From assembly GCA_946535435.1 (NCBI GenBank), contig CAMNDM010000033.1:1-41029 (forward strand): 41,029 nt of DNA. Direction: 5' to 3'. The notes under the pieces are model-generated. The model had not been told where the DNA came from. It worked only from the letters and a program-made list of their open reading frames with translations, and made no database searches. Positions 7,295 to 14,380 of the stretch are shown piece after piece (position 1 is the first letter of the stretch; each line of letters begins with the position of its first letter). Position numbers and translations under genes: made by a program. This stretch comes from Physcocola sp002396385 (GTDB lineage Bacteria > Bacteroidota > Bacteroidia > Bacteroidales > Paludibacteraceae).

Positions 7295-9757
7295 ATGTAT
7301 AGTTCAGAAGAAATTTGCCACCTTACAAACGGGAAGTTGCAAGGCGACGGGAAAAAAAAGATAGTAAAACTATGTATAGATAGCCGCGCCCTATCGATAC
7401 CAGAAGAAAGCCTCTTTATCGCACTCAGGACCAGTCGTCGAGACGGGCACCAATATATAGAGAGTCTTTACCGGAACGGTGTACGCAGTTTTATGGTAAG
7501 TGATTTGCCCGCAAATGCAGCACAAATGGAAGAAGCCGACTTCATAGTTGTAGACGACACATTGAAAGCACTTCAGACAATAGCTAAAAAACATAGGTTG
7601 AGATTTGACATTCCGGTAATTGGCATAACTGGCAGCAATGGTAAAACTATTGTAAAGGAATGGCTGTACCAGTTGCTTCAAAAAGACTATTCGATAGCCC
7701 GTTCTCCCAGAAGTTACAATTCACAGATAGGAGTACCGCTATCTGTTTGGGAAATGGACGACCAAACACAACTCGGCATATTCGAGGCAGGGATATCGCA
7801 AGTAAACGAAATGGACCGCCTGGAAGAGATTATAAAACCGGGCATCGGAATCTTCACCAAATTGGGCGACGCACACCAGGAGAACTTCAGTTCAATGAAA
7901 GTCAAGTGTTGTGAGAAACTGAAACTCTTCAAAGACAGCCAAACCATCATCTTCAACAAAGACGACAAACTAGTCGACATCTGTATTCAACAATCTCGTT
8001 TAAAGGGGAAAACGCTGAGTTTTGGAGAAAACCAAACAGCAGACGTGGTGATATTAGAAAAGCAGAAAAAAGGAAAAGAAACCACCATATCATACCTCTA
8101 TAAGGGGGAAAAAGGGCACTACAGCATACCATTCAGCGACGATGCATCAATAGAAAATTCGCTGTTGTGCATAACCACACTGCTACACTTCGGTATAAGC
8201 ACCGACCAGATACAGAAGCGTATGGGCGACTTGGAACAGGTAGCGATGCGTATGGAGTTGAAAAGAGGTCAGAACGGCTGTACCGTCATTGACGACAGTT
8301 ATAATTCAGACATCAACTCGTTAGAAATTGCGCTTGACTACCTCAACCAGCAAGCAGACATAAAAAAGAACAAAAAGACACTGATACTCTCCGATATTAT
8401 GCAAAGCGGGCAAAGTTCAGAACAACTTTACGAAAGCGTGCAAAGCCTAATAATAGCGAAGGGAGTAGACAAACTGATAGGAATAGGTTCAGAAATTGGA
8501 AAATACGAAGACCTGATGGATGCGAAAGAGAAGTACTTTTTCGCCACCACCGAAGACTTTATCAACCACTTCAACACGTTCGACTTCAAAAACGAGACAA
8601 TCCTTTTAAAAGGATCCCGCCGTTACCATTTTGAAGACATAAGCGACTTATTGTCATATGCCGTACACGAGACACAGTTGGAAGTAAACCTGACAGCATT
8701 GGTTAACAACTTCAACTACTTCCGCTCATTCTTAAAACCAGGCACGAAAATATGCAGTATGGTGAAAGCCTACGCATACGGTAGCGGAGACATAGAAGTA
8801 AGTAAAACGCTCCAGCAGAACGGAGGCGACTACCTAGCAGTAGCAGTAGCCGACGAAGGCGCCTCGCTCCGAAAAGAGGGCATCCACATTCCAATTATGG
8901 TAATGGACCCTGCCCCAAACACTTTTCCGAAGATATTCGAATACAACCTAGAGCCAGAAATATACAACTTCCAGATGTTGAACCGTATTATAGAGGTAGC
9001 AAAAAGCATGGACATCAGCAACTACCCTATCCATTTGAAAATAGACACTGGAATGCACCGCTTGGGATTCGTACCGGAAGAGATCGACAGCCTCATAGAG
9101 ATATTGAAAGGCCAAATCCAAGTAAGGGTTCGTTCTGTGTTCAGCCATTTCGTCGGTAGCGACAGTTCGGATTTCGACTACTTTACCAAAGAACAACACG
9201 AGTGTTTCAAAGCAGTAAAAGACAAAATACAAAAAGCCTTTGATTACAAAATAATGGCACACATCTGCAACTCGGCGGGAATAGAGCGGTTTAGCGAATA
9301 CCAGTACGATATGGTTCGATTAGGTATTGGGCACTACGGTATTAGCGCCATAGACAATAAACGACTTCAGGAAGTGTGCACACTTAAAACAAACATACTC
9401 CAAATAAAACAGGTGCCAGCCAATGAGACTGTAGGATACAGCAGGAAAGGAAAATTGGACAGAGATTCAGTAATAGGTGCAATACCTATCGGTTATGCCG
9501 ACGGATTAGACCGGCATTTAGGAAACCGGAACGGGAAAGTATGGGTAAACGGAAAATTTGCCCCCATAGTAGGAAACATCTGTATGGACGTCTGCATGAT
9601 AGACCTTACCGGCATAGAGGCACAAGAAGGAGATGTAGTAGAAGTGTTTGGTCCACACCAGAGCATAACCGAGATAGCAGATAAATTGGGAACAATACCC
9701 TATGAAGTACTAACCAGTGTAAGCCGAAGGGTAAAACGAGTATATTATAAAGAATAA
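7295..9757 (+). CDS. Bifunctional MurF-alanine racemase
   Basis: A fusion of two consecutive cell-wall functions: alanine racemase makes D-alanine, and MurF adds D-Ala-D-Ala to the UDP-MurNAc-tripeptide. The 820-residue protein has a MurF N-terminal domain, the Mur ligase P-loop GSNGKT (113-118), and the central and C-terminal ligase domains to about residue 455. The racemase half follows. Its PLP lysine is Lys491 in SMVKAYAYGSG, the barrel motif is VRLGIGHYGIS, and the second catalytic base should be the Tyr in TVGYSRKGKL. Both active sites look intact. The fusion is common in Bacteroidota. The gene is followed closely by the tRNA-Cys promoter and has no terminator of its own that I can see. 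Confidence 0.95.
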   Translation: MYSSEEICHLTNGKLQGDGKKKIVKLCIDSRALSIPEESLFIALRTSRRDGHQYIESLYRNGVRSFMVSDLPANAAQMEEADFIVVDDTLKALQTIAKKHRLRFDIPVIGITGSNGKTIVKEWLYQLLQKDYSIARSPRSYNSQIGVPLSVWEMDDQTQLGIFEAGISQVNEMDRLEEIIKPGIGIFTKLGDAHQENFSSMKVKCCEKLKLFKDSQTIIFNKDDKLVDICIQQSRLKGKTLSFGENQTADVVILEKQKKGKETTISYLYKGEKGHYSIPFSDDASIENSLLCITTLLHFGISTDQIQKRMGDLEQVAMRMELKRGQNGCTVIDDSYNSDINSLEIALDYLNQQADIKKNKKTLILSDIMQSGQSSEQLYESVQSLIIAKGVDKLIGIGSEIGKYEDLMDAKEKYFFATTEDFINHFNTFDFKNETILLKGSRRYHFEDISDLLSYAVHETQLEVNLTALVNNFNYFRSFLKPGTKICSMVKAYAYGSGDIEVSKTLQQNGGDYLAVAVADEGASLRKEGIHIPIMVMDPAPNTFPKIFEYNLEPEIYNFQMLNRIIEVAKSMDISNYPIHLKIDTGMHRLGFVPEEIDSLIEILKGQIQVRVRSVFSHFVGSDSSDFDYFTKEQHECFKAVKDKIQKAFDYKIMAHICNSAGIERFSEYQYDMVRLGIGHYGISAIDNKRLQEVCTLKTNILQIKQVPANETVGYSRKGKLDRDSVIGAIPIGYADGLDRHLGNRNGKVWVNGKFAPIVGNICMDVCMIDLTGIEAQEGDVVEVFGPHQSITEIADKLGTIPYEVLTSVSRRVKRVYYKE

Positions 9758-9771
9758 AAAGGCAATTAAAA

Positions 9772-9802
9772 TTTGTTTGGTAACAGAAATTGCTTATCTT
9801 TG
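9772..9802 (+). promoter_or_regulatory. Promoter of the tRNA-Cys pair
   Basis: TTTG (9772-9775), a 19-bp spacer and TATCTTTG (9795-9802) match the consensus exactly. The -33 box lies in an arm TTGTTTGGT (9773-9781) whose complement recurs at 9812-9820. A 10-bp palindrome, CTTTGCAAAG, covers the end of the -7 box (9798-9807). Confidence 0.8.
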
Positions 9803-9811
9803 CAAAGCAAA

Positions 9812-9920
9812 ACCAAACAATGGTCTCTTGGATGAGTGGCTTAGTCACCGGTCTGCAAAACCGTTTACGGCGGTTCGAATCCGCCAGAGACCTCGAAAGC
9901 AAATAAAGCAATTGTTTGGT
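9812..9920 (+). repeat. Inverted repeat flanking the first tRNA-Cys
   Basis: ACCAAACAAT (9812-9821) touches the 5' end of the tRNA, and its perfect complement ATTGTTTGGT lies at 9911-9920, 17 bp after the 3' end. In the precursor RNA they can pair and extend the acceptor stem. TTGTTTGGTAA also occurs directly at 9773-9783, so there are three arms in all. Confidence 0.6.
9822..9893 (+). tRNA. tRNA-Cys (GCA), copy 1
   Basis: A 72-nt tRNA. The acceptor arms GGTCTCT and AGAGACC pair, the anticodon GCA is at 9855-9857, the T arm has the TTCGAAT core, and the discriminator base is T, as expected for Cys. CCA is not encoded. Confidence 0.96.
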
Positions 9921-9931
9921 AATGCAAAAAC

Positions 9932-10003
9932 GGTCTCTTGGATGAGTGGCTTAGTCACCGGTCTGCAAAACCGTTTACGGCGGTTCGAATCCGCCAGAGA
10001 CCT
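9932..10003 (+). tRNA. tRNA-Cys (GCA), copy 2
   Basis: Identical in sequence to copy 1, 38 bp downstream, with the anticodon at 9965-9967. It has no -7 box of its own, so it should be co-transcribed with copy 1. CCA is not encoded. Confidence 0.96.
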
Positions 10004-10010
10004 CAAAATT

Positions 10011-10038
10011 AAAGCACCTGAACAGGTGCTTTTCTTAT
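10011..10038 (+). terminator. Terminator of the tRNA-Cys unit
   Basis: Arms AAAGCACCT (10011-10019) and AGGTGCTTT (10024-10032) form a 9-bp stem around a four-base loop, followed by a T-rich tract. It could also serve the convergent comEC, for which I see no separate terminator. Confidence 0.8.
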
Positions 10039-10134
10039 TTTATAGCCAAGTTTTACACAAAGAACAAACACCGAACACCCGACAATCAATCCATCTATAA
10101 CTCTCGTAGCAGACCGTTTTGAAAGAAGATAAAA

Positions 10135-11520
10135 TCACAAATGTTCAATAAAGTCCCCCCTCTCCTTCACCAAATATGCATCGGGGCACTGTTTCTTCCA
10201 CCAATAGGAAGTAGCGAGAGAACATGAACTATCAATAACAAGGTGCTTATAATTGAAAATAGTCTTGAGTTTGCCAATAGGAACACGCACATCGGAACTT
10301 ATAACTAGCAAATCAACAGTAATTGGCGCACCCTCTGCACGGCAACCGCTTAAATCCTTATCAACGATAAAAGCAGACGCGCGCCCCCCCACAAGCAAAT
10401 GTGAAGAAGACAATTGCGCAGGCACCGTATGCTGTCGAATCCAAAAACTTTTCAGTTGTCGACATACCATAGAAGAATCGGCTGTTGAGTAAAGACGGTT
10501 GAAACCAGAGCCGAACACATTAACAGCCGAACGACCCGAATAATTATATACAGCAACCGACACGCCTGGGACCGAATGCCTACGGAAAACAGACAACGTC
10601 CCTGAAATGCAGAAGACCAACAAGCCACAAAAAAAGGGAAGGAAACGCCTATTGTATAAATAAAAAGAAATAAAGGTCAAAGCAACATAACAGCACAACA
10701 AATCTTCGAAACGGAAGTCAATAAAATCAATCACGGAAAAGGGGAAAGAGGAAAAAAAACAGACAACGGCATTAGTAACGGATGCCACGAAAGACAAGAG
10801 CCCCACAAAAAGAGATGCGACTGAAGGGAACGGAGAAACAACAAATGACATTAATGCCAAATAGACAAGAGCAACAGCCAAAGGGAGGACAAACAAACCC
10901 GACAGCCAAAAAACGCACGAGAATTGGTGAAAATAATACAAGACAAGAGGAGCTGTACCAATTTGAGCCGCCAAAGAAACAATAGTAAGATCGACCGACC
11001 AACTCGTCAAAAATTGAGGAACAGTCCGGACTCGGGAGGGCAGAAAACGGAAAGAACAATTCTTCAACCTGGTTATAAGGGAAAGAGAAGAAAGGCGCGG
11101 ATAGAAAAACAATATAGACAAAATAGCCATATAACTCAACTGGAAGCCCACATCGAATAGGAAAGAAGGATTGTAGAGCAAAAGGACAAACGCAGACGCA
11201 ACAACAGACGAATATACGGAATAGGGACGCTGGAATAGAAAACCGAACTGCAGGAAGGAGAACATAACAGAAGCACGCATAACAGAGGGCGAAAGGCCAG
11301 TCAGGAAAGCGTATCCCCACAGACAACAAACAGTTAGAAGAGCCCTCAGAAGACGTGGTCCCAATAAATTACCTTTGAAGAAGATGGAGAAAAGGAAATT
11401 AAAGACAACGAATATAATGCCCACATGCAAACCACTGACGGCCAAAACATGGCTGACACCTGCTTTGGCATAAGAAGCCTTTAAGTCAGCATCCAGCAAC
11501 GACTTATCGCCCAAGACCAA
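10135..11520 (-). CDS. comEC: ComEC, C-terminal part (after the frameshift)
   Basis: This is the competence/membrane-channel half of ComEC, the inner-membrane protein that passes single-stranded DNA into the cytoplasm. It opens at a TTG, and the codons further upstream in this frame read CTDNELALVAALVLGDKS, which is ordinary ComEC sequence. It is therefore not an independent gene but the continuation of the frame at 11535-12197. The motif KAGVSHVLAVSGLHVGI is diagnostic. About nine hydrophobic helices follow, then a soluble tail of about 140 residues ending GDFIEHL. The tail lacks a metallo-beta-lactamase domain, as is usual in Bacteroidota. Adding both parts gives about 690 residues, the normal family length. 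Confidence 0.85.
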   Translation of the reverse strand: MVLGDKSLLDADLKASYAKAGVSHVLAVSGLHVGIIFVVFNFLFSIFFKGNLLGPRLLRALLTVCCLWGYAFLTGLSPSVMRASVMFSFLQFGFLFQRPYSVYSSVVASAFVLLLYNPSFLFDVGFQLSYMAILSILFFYPRLSSLSLITRLKNCSFRFLPSRVRTVPQFLTSWSVDLTIVSLAAQIGTAPLVLYYFHQFSCVFWLSGLFVLPLAVALVYLALMSFVVSPFPSVASLFVGLLSFVASVTNAVVCFFSSFPFSVIDFIDFRFEDLLCCYVALTFISFYLYNRRFLPFFCGLLVFCISGTLSVFRRHSVPGVSVAVYNYSGRSAVNVFGSGFNRLYSTADSSMVCRQLKSFWIRQHTVPAQLSSSHLLVGGRASAFIVDKDLSGCRAEGAPITVDLLVISSDVRVPIGKLKTIFNYKHLVIDSSCSLATSYWWKKQCPDAYLVKERGDFIEHL

Positions 11521-11534
11521 AGCAGCGACCAGGG

Positions 11535-12197
11535 CTAATTCATTATCTGTACATCTTTTTTTTTCAACGACCCAATGAGAGAGTCTCTAATTGATTCAGC
11601 ACGAAGTGAATTAGATTTAGAAATAAGCATCCAAGCATCGTCTTTAACAAAGAACGTATTAGAATTGGTTTCCTGTATACCAAGTTCCTCACTTCTTTCC
11701 TTAACAACAGGAGTTTGCGGAGCAATTAGTAAGGAATCGCCCAAAGCGATTTTTTTACTAGATTTAGATCTTTGTATGTAAACGACAGCATCGAACGACT
11801 TTTTATTTTTTTTCATTTTTGAATCGTCAACTTCAGACAGAGCCACAGTAAACTGAACAGCACCATAAGAAAGAGATGGAGTTGTTTTCACACGTCCGAC
11901 ATAGTATTTGGCTTCCATATCTTTATTCACATCACGCGTGTGGTAAGAGAAAATGGACCCAAATGCGAACATATAAGCGCTTATCGACAAACCGAAAAAC
12001 CATCGGAAAGAATATCGAGACTCATCATTTTGCTTGGAAATAAGGTAATGCAAAAGCAAAAACAGAGAAGCAGTGATTAAAATAACATAAACCATTTTGT
12101 AGTTTAGCCCTTTAACCATAGCCAAGCACCCTAATGCAAAGAAAACGACAAGACGCACAAAAGGCACCTTATGAAACAAGACTTTTAAAGTTTCCAT
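11535..12197 (-). CDS. comEC: ComEC, N-terminal part (before the frameshift)
   Basis: The 220-residue frame begins with two to three membrane helices (residues about 13-90), followed by the DUF4131/OB-like periplasmic domain that precedes the channel in ComEC (YYVGRVKTTPSLSYGAVQF and onward). It ends KKKDVQIMN just after an A9 tract at 11556-11564. Reading that tract one base back (-1) continues directly as KKKRCTDNELALVAALVLGDKS into the downstream part. The start codon is 6 bp after the rpe stop, so the two genes are an operon. Possible explanations are a real inactivating or phase-variable indel, programmed slippage, or a sequencing error. Confidence 0.85.
   Translation of the reverse strand: METLKVLFHKVPFVRLVVFFALGCLAMVKGLNYKMVYVILITASLFLLLHYLISKQNDESRYSFRWFFGLSISAYMFAFGSIFSYHTRDVNKDMEAKYYVGRVKTTPSLSYGAVQFTVALSEVDDSKMKKNKKSFDAVVYIQRSKSSKKIALGDSLLIAPQTPVVKERSEELGIQETNSNTFFVKDDAWMLISKSNSLRAESIRDSLIGSLKKKDVQIMN
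11556..11564 (-). other. A9 slippery tract inside comEC
   Basis: Nine A residues on the coding (minus) strand, read TTG AAA AAA AAA GAT. One additional A, or a -1 slip by ribosome or RNA polymerase, restores the full-length ComEC frame. The zero frame stops at 11537-11535. Confidence 0.85.
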
Positions 12198-12203
12198 TTA
12201 AAA

Positions 12204-12866
12204 TTAGAGTTTCTTCAAATCTTGAATAGTATCAACAGGATTAGGAGAACCGAAAACAAAACTTCCGGCAACAAGGGCATCGGCACCAGCCTCAACCAAC
12301 TGTTTACCAGTAGAGAGATTAACCCCTCCATCGACTTCGACAATAGCAGAAGAATTCCGTTTGAGAATCAATTCTTTAGCACGCGAAACTTTGTCGAGAG
12401 CGTTTTCAATAAATTTTTGACCGCCAAAACCAGGGTTTACAGACATCAACATAACCACATCAATATCGTTAACCACCTCTTCCAGCAAAGACACAGAAGT
12501 ATGGGGATTCAAAGCCACACCAGCTTTCATACCCAACGCTTTAATCCGTTGAATGGTACGATGAAGGTGAGGGCAAGCCTCATAATGAACAGTCAGCACA
12601 TCTGCGCCCAACTTGCAGAACTCGTCGATAAACTTATCGGGTTCAACAATCATAAGGTGCACATCTAACACTTTGGTGCAAATTTTATGAACAGCACCAA
12701 CAACAGGCATACCAAATGATATATTGGGGACAAATACCCCATCCATAATGTCAAGATGAAGCCAATCGGCCTGACTATTATTAATCATCTCAACGTCCTT
12801 CTGCAAATTGGCAAAATCGGCAGAAAGAAGAGAAGGAGCCACAATTATATCATTATTAGTCTTCAT
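12204..12866 (-). CDS. rpe: Ribulose-phosphate 3-epimerase
   Basis: It interconverts ribulose 5-phosphate and xylulose 5-phosphate in the pentose phosphate pathway. The 220-residue TIM barrel shows the family blocks in order: APSLLSADFANL, WLHLDIMDGVFVPNISFG, VHLMI, LMSVNPGFGGQKF and VEVDGGVN. These contain the metal-binding His and Asp residues and the catalytic aspartates, and the phosphate-binding end GADALVAGSFVFG is intact. The ATG at 12866 lies only four bases after a -7 box, which implies a very short or absent leader. The gene heads an operon with comEC (6 bp between them). Confidence 0.96.
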   Translation of the reverse strand: MKTNNDIIVAPSLLSADFANLQKDVEMINNSQADWLHLDIMDGVFVPNISFGMPVVGAVHKICTKVLDVHLMIVEPDKFIDEFCKLGADVLTVHYEACPHLHRTIQRIKALGMKAGVALNPHTSVSLLEEVVNDIDVVMLMSVNPGFGGQKFIENALDKVSRAKELILKRNSSAIVEVDGGVNLSTGKQLVEAGADALVAGSFVFGSPNPVDTIQDLKKL

Positions 12867-12870
12867 ATCG

Positions 12871-12903
12871 CAAATATACGAATAAATCGTTTACAGAGTC
12901 AAA
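12871..12903 (-). promoter_or_regulatory. Promoter of rpe-comEC
   Basis: On the minus strand TTTG (12903-12900), 21 bp and TATATTTG (12878-12871) fit the consensus. The -7 box ends four bases before the rpe ATG. Confidence 0.6.
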
Positions 12904-12933
12904 AAGAAAACAGATTAAATTTCAATCAGGAAC

Positions 12934-12962
12934 AAAAAAAACCTCCCACAGGAGTGGGAGGT
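12934..12962 (-). terminator. Terminator of the rpsF-rpsR-rplI operon
   Basis: ACCTCCCA (12941-12948) and TGGGAGGT (12955-12962) form a perfect 8-bp stem with a six-base loop. On the minus strand seven Ts follow. Confidence 0.85.
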
Positions 12963-12998
12963 CACTTTATATCGCAAAATTCAATATCGAAAGATTCC

Positions 12999-13442
12999 TT
13001 ATTCAGAAACCACAGTGAAAGGAACTTCAACACTAACTTCCTTATGGAAGCGAACCACAGCAGTGTATTCACCAAGAGCCTTAACAGGAGTCTTGATAGA
13101 AACAATCTTATGGTCAACGTCTACGCCCTTCTTAGAAAGTTCCTCAGCCACTTGAGCATTGGTAACTGAGCCGTAGATAGAACCGTTTTCACTGGTTTTA
13201 ACAGCAAAGGTAAGAGAAACACCATTGAGTTTGTCAGCCTTGGCTTGCGCATCAGCCTTAATCTTTTCGAGTTTCTTAGCCTGCTGTTTCAAATTTTCAG
13301 CGAGGACCTTCTTAGCAGATGGAGTAGCCAAAATAGCCTTACCCTGAGGGATAAGGAAGTTAAGACCATAACCATTCTTAACGTTAACAACGTCATTCTT
13401 GAAACCAAGGTTGTTGACGTCTTCTAACAATATAATTTCCAT
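12999..13442 (-). CDS. rplI: 50S ribosomal protein bL9
   Basis: A 147-residue ribosomal protein that binds 23S rRNA near the L1 stalk. The N-terminal signature MEIILLEDVNNLGFKNDVVNVKNGYGLNFLIP is split here only by usual substitutions. The long central helix (about residues 45-75, rich in Lys, Ala and Glu) and the C-terminal domain with GSIYGSVTNAQVA follow. It is the third gene of rpsF-rpsR-rplI. A strong Shine-Dalgarno sequence, AGGAGG (13456-13451), lies 8 bases before the ATG, which is unusual for this phylum. Confidence 0.97.
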   Translation of the reverse strand: MEIILLEDVNNLGFKNDVVNVKNGYGLNFLIPQGKAILATPSAKKVLAENLKQQAKKLEKIKADAQAKADKLNGVSLTFAVKTSENGSIYGSVTNAQVAEELSKKGVDVDHKIVSIKTPVKALGEYTAVVRFHKEVSVEVPFTVVSE

Positions 13443-13450
13443 TAATTAAT

Positions 13451-13456
13451 CCTCCT
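13451..13456 (-). promoter_or_regulatory. Strong Shine-Dalgarno sequence of rplI
   Basis: AGGAGG on the minus strand, 8 nt before the ATG at 13442. The following spacer (ATTAATTA) is almost the same as that of rpsR. Confidence 0.8.
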
Positions 13457-13461
13457 AAAAA

Positions 13462-13743
13462 TTACTTCAACAAATCGGTTACATAAGGAAGCAACGCGAT
13501 ATAGCGAGCCCTCTTAACAGCCTGAGCAACCTTTCTCTGGAACTTGAGAGAAGTACCAGTGATACGGCGAGGCAAAATTTTGCCCTGTTCGTTCAAGAAT
13601 TTCTTGAGGAATTCAGGATCCTTATAGTCGATGTACTTAATACCGTTCTTTTTAAAACGGCAATATTTCTTACGTTTAACGTCCACTGAAGGTGGTGTAA
13701 GATATCTGATTTCAGATGATGCGTTTGTTGGTTGTGCTGCCAT
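13462..13743 (-). CDS. rpsR: 30S ribosomal protein bS18
   Basis: A 93-residue protein of the 30S platform that pairs with bS6. The core KKYCRFKKNGIKYIDYKDPEFLKKFL, then ILPRRITGTS and VAQAVKRARYIALLPY, is diagnostic. The N-terminal extension of about 20 residues is normal in Bacteroidota. A strong Shine-Dalgarno sequence, AAGGAGG (13757-13751), sits 7 bases before the ATG and overlaps the rpsF stop codon. In Bacteroidia, bS18, bS6 and bS21 together form the pocket that hides the anti-Shine-Dalgarno tail of 16S rRNA, which makes this sequence noteworthy. Confidence 0.97.
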   Translation of the reverse strand: MAAQPTNASSEIRYLTPPSVDVKRKKYCRFKKNGIKYIDYKDPEFLKKFLNEQGKILPRRITGTSLKFQRKVAQAVKRARYIALLPYVTDLLK

Positions 13744-13750
13744 AATTAAT

Positions 13751-13757
13751 CCTCCTT
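13751..13757 (-). promoter_or_regulatory. Strong Shine-Dalgarno sequence of rpsR
   Basis: AAGGAGG on the minus strand gives seven base pairs with the usual 16S tail (CCUCCUU). It is 7 nt before the ATG and overlaps the TAA of rpsF (13758-13756). Confidence 0.85.
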
Positions 13758-14100
13758 ATGCTTCATTAGACTTAGACTTAGAACGGCGCTTAACAGCATA
13801 TTCAGCTGCATTTTTGTCGAGCTTAGTAATCATAAAACGGATCACCTTCTCGTCGCGGCGGAACTGTGTAGTAAGAGATTCGATGAGGTTTGGTTCTGCA
13901 TCGAACTCGATTAAAGAGTAAAAACCTGTAGTCTTGTTCTCGATTGGGTAAGCCAACTTCTTCAAGCCCCAAGACTCTTCGTTAACAATTTTCGCACCAC
14001 CATTTTCAAGGAAGCCCTTGAAGCGTGCAGCCGTTTCCTTCATCTGAGGTTCAGACAAAACGGGAGTCAAAATGAAAACGGTCTCGTAATGATTTAACAT
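13756..14100 (-). CDS. rpsF: 30S ribosomal protein bS6
   Basis: A 114-residue protein of the 30S platform, partner of bS18. The N-terminal strand MLNHYETVFILTPVLSE and the later WGLKKLAYPIENKTTGFYSLIEF are diagnostic. The open frame starts 24 codons earlier, at 14172, but that stretch carries the -33 and -7 promoter boxes (14143-14173), so ATG 14100 is the start. Its leader is A/T-rich without a Shine-Dalgarno sequence, unlike the two following genes. It heads the rpsF-rpsR-rplI operon. Confidence 0.97.
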   Translation of the reverse strand: MLNHYETVFILTPVLSEPQMKETAARFKGFLENGGAKIVNEESWGLKKLAYPIENKTTGFYSLIEFDAEPNLIESLTTQFRRDEKVIRFMITKLDKNAAEYAVKRRSKSKSNEA

Positions 14101-14142
14101 AAAATAAAAATTTGTTTTGTTTACGTTCTTATGAACGGTTTG

Positions 14143-14173
14143 CAAAATTAAAAGATATTTTCCAATCGACAAA
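14143..14173 (-). promoter_or_regulatory. Promoter of the rpsF operon
   Basis: On the minus strand TTTG (14173-14170), a 19-bp spacer and TAATTTTG (14150-14143) match the consensus exactly. The leader would be about 37 nt. Confidence 0.8.
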
Positions 14174-14276
14174 ACAAAAGGTCCAAATCTTTAACAAAAT
14201 TGAGAAGAAACAACACCAAACAGACACAGAATGTACGAGAAAGCGCCTATTATTAGCAAATTTTCACAGAAAACAC

Positions 14277-14307
14277 ATTGATAAACCAATAGGTTTTCAT
14301 AAATTTG
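14277..14307 (+). promoter_or_regulatory. Promoter of the giant T9SS protein operon
   Basis: ATTG (14277-14280), a 19-bp spacer and TAAATTTG (14300-14307) fit the consensus with one mismatch. The leader of about 67 nt contains a small hairpin, TTGGT/ACCAA at 14351-14364, just before the start region. Confidence 0.65.
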
Positions 14308-14380
14308 AAAATACAATCCGGGAAAGGGCTACAAAAAACCCTTGATTTTATTGGTCTTTACCAACTCTAAGGAAGAACAA

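Noticed and set aside
9777..10100. A 107-codon plus-strand frame across the tRNA-Cys pair
   Set aside because: It runs through both tRNA genes and repeats itself because the tRNAs are identical; it is not a protein.
14342..14380. Upstream TTG start for the giant surface protein
   Set aside because: It adds 13 residues in front of a normal signal peptide; ATG 14381 gives a proper basic N-terminus.
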